Of a DNA stretch of 64,000 bases, positions 57,831-64,000 are shown piece after piece. How positions within the stretch are numbered: the stretch's first letter is position 1; every line of letters starts with the position of its first letter. The notes under the pieces were generated by a model that saw only the letters and a list, made by a program, of their open reading frames with translations, was not told the DNA's origin and searched no databases. Both the position numbers and the translations under genes were made by a program. Source of the stretch: Chimonanthus salicifolius (taxonomy: Eukaryota; Streptophyta; Magnoliopsida; Laurales; Calycanthaceae); contig CM023542.1 in assembly GCA_013350335.1 (NCBI GenBank), positions 10,670,999 to 10,734,998 of the forward strand. The letters run 5' to 3'.

Positions 57831-60747
57831 CTCGGTACTTTACAAAAGCAAACGGTTCCAAGAACCAAAAAGCAAAGATAAAGGTATTCTCCTCAGTGGG
57901 AATCCCAAATCAACATCGCAGTTTATCCAATCTAAGCTTTAAACAGAGGGTTCTCCTCCTCGGGTTCATCTCCTGAAAGGTGAGTGGGGTGAGCTAACTA
58001 GCCAAGTGAAGGAAATATAACAGTGCAGTTTAAGTAAACATCAGGTTAGTAAATAATCAACAGTTGCAATATAATATCTCATGCTTGATAACAAATTCTC
58101 AACATCAAGTATAATATCACCATCATTCTCATAATTCATCATTCCTTCCAATACTGCTGTCATCCAACGTAACCCCTAGATACTATACTGACACCAATAG
58201 TATTAAGTCCCGACACGGTCAAAATGCACCCTTGCAAGTACATCTCCAGTATACACCTCAAAATCGGTACTAACACACCTTGTCAGTCACTGTCGATCCA
58301 CCTGGTCCAGTAGATGTAACCGACACACTCAGCTTGGCGATGGTTCAATAGTAAAAGGTACGTGGAAGTAGTATCACATAACTCATATGATTAACATCAG
58401 AAGCATTCATAACCATCATAAACACTTCTTACACCAGTGCATCATGTCTAGGCACATGGGTGGGTTCATCAACTTGAAACCACTCATTGCTCAAGATCCA
58501 TCTCAAATAAAACCTGTTTACACCTACTACAAAGTTAAATTCCCTCACCGTAAATGTGTGGTATCGCTGTCTCTGTTCAACAAGTAAACAAGTGCATAAT
58601 CATTAACAGGTCAACATGCACAGCATCAAATGCATACACACAAGTAGTTTTTCAAAACCATACTTGTTTTCCCAAAAATATCCAAGGTAAATGGAATTGA
58701 GTTTCTTACTTGGTTTCTAACCATTTTAACTTACAATAATCCACAATATAGAAATAATAAGGTGCTCAGTCCAAAACTCATATTGTCTTCTAGGCATGAC
58801 CAGATTGACTTATTGAGTTAAGTCTAGATACTCAGGTCACTTCTCGGTTGTATTCTGGATAGGACCAGATTTGACATGTTGAGTAAGGCCTCGAGGTCAC
58901 TCAGTGCTCGACAAATATAGCGTTGACCTGGAAGTGAAGTCACTCAATGCCCGACCAATAAAGTCGGCCTGGAAGTGAATACAATAGTATATACACTATA
59001 GTAATAAGAGAAAATGGTTAGTACAATTTTAATTTATCAAGGGGGTGTATCCAATACATGCATCATCATACAATCAAACAAGATTTTTCACTTAAAAACT
59101 GGGTCCCTTGGAACAAGCCTCGGAACCAGGTACTGTGGCTTCGGATCATCCGAACCACTGCTTAAATTAGTCAATGACTTCGGAACTTGGGTTTACCTTC
59201 AGATCGTCCGAAGATCGGGTCTCGAATCATCCGAAGGTCCTTCCGAACTGAAATTCTGAAGAACAAGTCTCGGTGGGCCTGGTATCTCAGAACATGCCGA
59301 GTGAGGCTCGGATCGTCCAAGTGGGGTTCGGTCCTTCCGAACTAGACTCGGAACATCCGGGCGAGTCAAACTTGCCTCTAACGCTTCGGGCTTTGGGTGG
59401 AACTCGGAATGTCGGAAGGGTGCTACCATCGGACCTTCTGAAGCTCGACTCTTGGACCGTGCGAGAGCCGTCTTCCTCCACTGTCTGCAACAGCAGACAG
59501 TGACAGACAGACACTGTATGAAATACGAATCCAGAAACAGTGGGTTTTCCAGATTCGATTTTCACATCCAACCGGTCAGATGGACTCCTCGGTGAGTCCT
59601 CTTTCCATAGAGAGTGATTAGGAGTTTTAAAACTCAACACGCCAACTGATTTTAAAATGAAACCCACACTGGTACAAGAAATCCCATGGTTTTTCTTAAA
59701 CTTCAAACTGGTTTTACACACTCAAAACATGGCCAAATTTGGTTTTTCTTGATTTTAAACCGAATGAAATTCAAAGAGGAACACAGTGATCACCTTCACT
59801 TGAGTTCCTGGGCTAAAAATTTGACTTTTGAAAATCTTTCCCTCTAAGCTATGGTTAAGGAAGAACTTGGAAAACGGAGGCCGAGAGAGAGGGTGTTTTG
59901 TTTCACAGAGAGCAGCAGAGAGAGATGGAAATCAGTGAGGGAGATAGAAAAATCTGAGGAAGTTTGATCAGCTGATGGAGGGTCAATATATAGAACCATT
60001 GATCAATGCAGCTGCTGCTTACGTTCGAAACAGTAACCATACTGTTTGGGCTGGTTGCAGATAAGTCCTCCAAGGTTTTTGGTTTTGCAAATAAGTCCCT
60101 GTTTTAATAAAAACTTGATTTTTAACTTAAAACTTGATTTTAAAGGCTCAAGAATTTTAATCCAACCTGATAGATAAGTTGTGTTTTAAAAACTCTAATC
60201 ACCATAAAAATTTGGAGATTTAAAACTCACTAAAAACAAAATATTTAAATAAAAATCACCATTTAACACTATTTAGGTAATTTAACTAGTGTTAAATAAA
60301 ACAATTTGAAGTTCTTATTTTTGGGTTTGAAAGAATAAACTAGTCCATACTAAAATGTTCTAACATACTAAACTTGTTTCAAAATTTATTTCATTTCGAA
60401 AACCTCTTAAAATATTTATTTTTCCGTTTCGGGGTTTTGACGGGCGGTTTTAAATACTATTTTCTGAAAATAAAATTATTTTAAAATCAGAAATAGAAAT
60501 CCTTGATTTAGGATAATATTATCATCCAATAATAATCACATAATAACACAATTAATAAAATAATAACAGTAGGCAGTAAATTACCATTTTGCCCCTTCCA
60601 GCTGGACGAGCTGGATCACTGAGCTTTCGAGCTCAGATTGGGACACACTTGGGCTTTTCGCAAAGCCCTAACCGTAATCTTCGAGATTAACCAGTCTAAC
60701 CAAGATTATTAAGCTAAAGCACGCCTAATCTGGGTTAGGGTATTACA
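57831..60747 (-). mobile_element. Second family W LTR, 5'/left end missing
   Basis: Colinear with 20685-23627 of the first W copy, from gtactttacaaaagcaaacgg to gggttagggtattaca. It has the same cacatgggtgggttcatcaa and accagatttgacatgttgag blocks and inverted-repeat array. The first about 275 bp of W are absent, and no TSD can be assigned because host LTR sequence at the junction is also missing. Minus-strand TATATATTG lies at about 59984-59992. Confidence 0.82.
59130..59475. repeat. Inverted-repeat array in the second W LTR
   Basis: Units such as cttcggatcatccgaacc (about 59149), ttcagatcgtccgaagatc (59199), ctcgaatcatccgaagg (59221) and ggctcggatcgtccaag (59306), more degenerate than in the first W copy. 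Confidence 0.7.
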
Positions 60748-60827
60748 GTGACGACCCGGCCTCTCTCACTTATTTTTTAAAAAAATATACTCTGATTTAT
60801 GCAAGTGAAAAAGGACGGGGCGTTACA
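60748..60827 (+). mobile_element. Family Z LTR, plus orientation, 3' end
   Basis: Reverse complement of 52226-52305: GTGACGACCCGGCCTCTCTC, then gcaagtgaaaaaggacgggg and CGTTACA at 60827. Followed immediately by a PBS, so this is the end of a 5' LTR of a plus-strand gypsy whose body is mostly lost. Confidence 0.8.
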
Positions 60828-60828
60828 A

Positions 60829-60840
60829 TTGGTATCAGAG
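60829..60840 (+). other. Primer-binding site (tRNA-Met type) of a lost plus-strand gypsy
   Basis: TTGGTATCAGAG directly after the Z LTR end, an exact match over these 12 bases to the plant initiator-tRNA-Met PBS as I know it. Confidence 0.8.
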
Positions 60841-61639
60841 AGAAATCGGAAGTGTTGAATCTCGCAAAGTAAGATTAATACGGTATAGATGAAAACACAT
60901 GGCATATAAAATTATGGTTCTACCAATAAGAACATATATGCCATAAAAGTATCGTGCATAGATTTCATCCAACAATCAAACAAGAACATGGAATGATGAC
61001 AAGATACCAAAGGTGATTCCAAAGCATGCTTCAAATGTGATACCAACAATGGTAGCCCTTCACACATTTGAGCAAACATTGTGGGACTAGGAATCTAAGT
61101 CCACAACTCTATGACCCTTCAAGCATGACAAACACTATAGCCAGGAAAAGTGAAATCAAGTGCTTGCAATAGGTTAAATGTGCCATGCCACAAAACTTGG
61201 TTGCTTGAACTCACTTATACCAAGTTTGAGTTCAACTACAATTGGTCTAGAGATGCACAAATTCAGCTCAAGTCTTAGACCAAAGTAGGGCATGGATAAG
61301 GTCCTATCCCTTTGGGATCCATACAAATTTTAAATCTAGACCTTTCCTCTCAAATCTTTGAACTTTGGGCTATTTGATTCTACCATCACGAACATTTGAC
61401 CCAAATTTAATGAATTGAGACAAGACTCACCTTCTCATATTTCTAACCATAGTATGAGGAGATCTTGGTCTATCCCCTTTTGATTTCCCCATGAAGGGAT
61501 GATGTGAAGTGTGAGGTGAAAAGTGTTTCCTAGGAACATTCACAAATTGATTTACCTTTTTCTTCTTTGTATAGTGTGAATTTCCAATCACCTCATTTTT
61601 CTCTTCCTTGCTCCTTGAGGAAGACCATCAACCGCTTTT
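60841..61639. other. Unassigned internal retrotransposon DNA
   Basis: The first 50 bp look like gypsy leader. The rest has no domain I recognise on either strand. By position it lies 3' of a minus-strand copia gag zinc knuckle, so it may be eroded copia sequence. Confidence 0.35.
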
Positions 61640-61990
61640 GATTTAACCTGCATTCTCCTTATTTTGCACTCTTGCTTGAAATGCCCGGTTAAACCACAAT
61701 AGAAACATTTTACAATAGAAGTGTGTGTGGTGTGGCTTTATTCCTAGTATGGATTGGTTCATGGGTCTCTTAAGGTTTGATTGATAATTACCGAGAGACT
61801 TACCCAAAATGGATTCTTCCAATTTTTTTTTTTATTTCTTTGGGTAACCATGTCTTGAGATTTCTTAACATTCTTATCTCCAAGAAATTTTCCAACTTCC
61901 TTGAGCTTCAAGTTTTTATTTTCAAAAACTTTTAGTTTTTCTTGAAGCAAATTTTGATTTTATCTCAAATTCATAATTTCATCATTTGCA
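61640..61990 (-). pseudogene. Copia gag C-terminal fragment with zinc knuckle
   Basis: Minus strand. LQEKLKVFENKNLKLKEVGK (about 61950) is a coiled-coil-like stretch seen in some long copia gags. Then comes the CCHC knuckle CFYCGLTGHFKQEC at about 61703-61662. A stop lies between the two. On the right it abuts the X LTR at about 61990, so leader, PBS and most of gag are deleted. Lineage is probably Sirevirus or Tork, but too little is left to decide. Confidence 0.65.
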
Positions 61991-63201
61991 TTTTCAAATT
62001 TGATGATCTTCAAGATGTGCCTTGAGTATGTGCAATCACAAGTTGAGAAAAGGTTGCTAGGATATGGATTTGCAAGTTGATCCTAGGCTTGATTCTCTCT
62101 CACTCTCTCTATCTCAATCAAATGGTTGATTGGTAAATGATTCACTAAGGTAAAAACTTATAGAGAGGATATGATCATACAAATGATTTACCAAGTGTTT
62201 AAGGTGTGTTTGAGAAAGGCTGGGAGAGGTTTGGGATCTTTGGGATTTCCTTGAGATTTTTCAAGTTGAAGGGTCCGACAAATACCTCCAAAAGCCGGAG
62301 TTTAAATAAGCATCTCGAAGTTTTTCTAAGTCCAAGTCACCAAGGGGTCGTTCTGGTTGAGAGGTCGGTGCATAAAAATGACCGTTGGAATATGACCGTT
62401 GAGAGTTGAGTGAGTTTCCAACGGATATAAAGCGTACGCGCTCGACAGGTCTGTAAGTACGAGGGGTCAGTCCTGGATTCACAATAGGTCGTGATCCCAC
62501 GAGAGTCTCAGTCTGGGACAACACTTTGCAGACAGAGTTTTAAGTCTCGAAACTTGACCTGCCCAGAATGACTTGTCGTCCCCACCGAAGGGTCGGTCCT
62601 AGTACTCTCGACCGGTCTGTGTTCCCAAGAGCACCCCTTTGATTTCTAAGACCCAGAACTCACCTTGTTCAGATCGAGGAGTCGATGACCACGATGGGTC
62701 GTTAAGCTCATCACAGAGGGGTCGGTGCATACGAGACTCTCGATCAGAGGCATACCCAGAATGACAGTTCTATGATCCAGAACCTCTGTCAATCTGGCTG
62801 ACAAGTCTATGACAATGATGGGTCAATCCTGTCTCCACCTAGGGGTCGGTGAGAACGACTAGTCATGATGACAGTGAAACCAAATACATATTTCCAAGTT
62901 GGGTTCCAATTCACTGTCAAACAACCTCAAGGCTTGTTTATGTCCATTACCAACATATTCAACTAAGCCTAGGTAAGGTCATCCTAAGGTGTTGGGTTCC
63001 CCCTAAAGTCATCTATGACCAAATTACCTTTGTGATTGCCATAAATAGTGTTGATGAATCTGCTCTTGATCCTCCAATGCTTGAGTTTTTGATGCAATCT
63101 TCATCACTTAATTCTTGATCATTGCTAAAACTTCCGAGACAATGCTTCACCTAAGTCATGGAATTGACAAATAGGTTATTCGGCAAGCCGGGGCACTAAC
63201 A
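61991..63201 (-). mobile_element. Family X LTR (minus strand) inserted in another X LTR
   Basis: Begins TGTTAGTGCCCCGGC at 63201 (minus). Contains many ACCGACC/GGGTCGGT-type motifs (62460-62860), a TTATTTAAACTCC TATA-like site at about 62295-62310 (minus), then a block with gattgagatagagagag (about 62115) also present at 37510. It runs into gag sequence at about 61990 without its C-rich 3' end. Confidence 0.75.
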
Positions 63202-63805
63202 CGAGTTGTTTCCAGTCATATGTCGAGAGAAACTGAAATTTACATAGTGAAACAAATCCAGAACTCTGGAAATTCCAACCGACAAGTCATGACCACGATG
63301 GGTCGTGTCCTGTCCAGCACAATCGATCGTAATTCCCACGATAAGATCGGCCTGAGGTAAAAATTGTTTGATAGTATTTTTCCAACCAGAACCACTGCTA
63401 ATCCGGATGATTGATCGTATGACCACGAAGGGTCGTCGCTGTCCAAGGCTATAGATCGGCCTGACAGTTCATCAGTTTTCTAAATTAAGTCCACTTGGCT
63501 CTATTGCATCTCAAACATCCCATAGGCTTGATTAAATTATCCAGATGTGATACCTAAGCCTAGGAAATGTCATCCTAGAGGTGTGGGGTCCACCTTAGAG
63601 TCATCTATGACCAATTTACCTGAGGTGACCGTCATACACGTGGTGATGCCTTTGATTCTTCACTTGATCTTCCAATCCTTGCACATTTGATTCAATCTTC
63701 ACCATCATTGAGTCTTCTTGTTAGTGCACAACTCTTCTAAGGCAAGGCTTCTTTTAAGTCACGAAATTGACAACAAGTGACTTGGCCAAGCCGGGGCACT
63801 AATAG
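63202..63805 (-). mobile_element. Family X LTR, 5' part (minus strand)
   Basis: On the minus strand starts near 63805 with TATTAGTGCCCCGGCTTGGC, the X start with G to A at position 2. It continues to 63202, where the younger X LTR begins. Contains cacgatgggtcgtgtcc and degenerate ACCGAC motifs at 63280-63460. Confidence 0.7.
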
Positions 63806-63982
63806 AGGAAAATGAGACCTTTATGGAGTTTTACTCAAAACTGAATTATATTTTAAACTTTATGTGGGCTATTGATGAAAGAATACCTGAATCCAACGTC
63901 TGTACAAAAATCTTGAGATCTTTGTAAGTTAGATTTAATCCTAAAGTCGTTTCCATTAAAGAGGAGATGTTGCAACCATGAG
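63806..63982 (+). pseudogene. Copia gag fragment (plus strand)
   Basis: Reads ENETFMEFYSKLNYILNFMW, AIDERIPESNVCTKILRSL, a stop, then VRFNPKVVSIKEEML and another stop. This matches the UBN2/copia gag helix region (pattern E-F-Y-x-x-L then I-P-E-S then K-I-L-R-S-L then R-F-x-P-K-V). It lies on the opposite strand from the X LTR that interrupts it. Confidence 0.75.
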
Positions 63983-64000
63983 TGTAGTGACTCAACCTTT

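Overview
The window is nuclear DNA of a flowering plant with a large, retrotransposon-rich genome. It holds one recognisable host gene. Nearly everything else is LTR retrotransposon (Ty3/gypsy and Ty1/copia), mostly solo LTRs and decayed internal regions, plus LINE remnants. I cannot name the species from this sequence.

Host gene (about 1-12.6 kb, minus strand). Six exons encode the N-terminal part and most of the catalytic domain of an ESD4/Ulp1-type SUMO protease. Exon 1 (11804-12619) is separated from exons 2-6 (116-1421) by a 10.4-kb intron holding two LINE copies in opposite orientation, microsatellites and AT-rich DNA. The last exon or exons, with the catalytic cysteine, lie beyond the left edge. 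Every exon is open and every junction has GT/AG ends in consistent phase, so the gene looks functional.

Nested cluster 1 (about 13.3-33.1 kb). I read four levels of insertion from boundaries and target-site duplications (TSDs). A gypsy-type LTR (family Y, 16493-17162 and 32030-about 33120) is split by a second LTR (family T, 17163-18426 and 30535-32029). T is split by a Ty1/copia element coded on the minus strand (18427-30534, two 178-bp LTRs, TSD agatg). The copia is split by two solo LTRs: family W (20410-23627, TSD taatg) and family Z1 (26489-30040, TSD taggc/tgggc). Removing the two insertions leaves a copia of about 5.3 kb, normal for the group.

Middle region (33.1-41.1 kb). AT-rich DNA carries a solo LTR of copia-type family X (33893-35646, TSD acaaa), a diverged X relative abutting another X copy, and a gypsy-type LTR (V, 38830-41145) with microsatellites and minisatellites.

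Nested cluster 2 (41.1-52.2 kb). A badly decayed gypsy element, E1 (minus strand), has three separate solo-LTR insertions with TSDs: Z1 (41539-45104, cacct), S (46692-48119, aaact/aaacc) and a short 350-bp LTR (49285-49634, aacat). Its primer-binding site abuts a Y-family LTR at 50507.

Third region (52.2-64 kb). A better preserved Tekay/Del-like gypsy, E2 (minus strand, gag to integrase), is followed by an oppositely oriented LTR of the same family (about 57.0-57.83 and 60.75-60.83 kb). That LTR is interrupted by a second W copy and followed by a tRNA-Met-type primer-binding site. Last come copia gag fragments and two X LTRs, one inserted in the other.

The most unusual pattern is that four LTR families (Z1, W, X, S) each carry an internal array of short inverted repeats, most with a TCGG/CCGA core. 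In X and S the array lies just upstream of a TATA box. In W, and probably Z1, it seems to lie downstream of the predicted start, so it may be transcribed.
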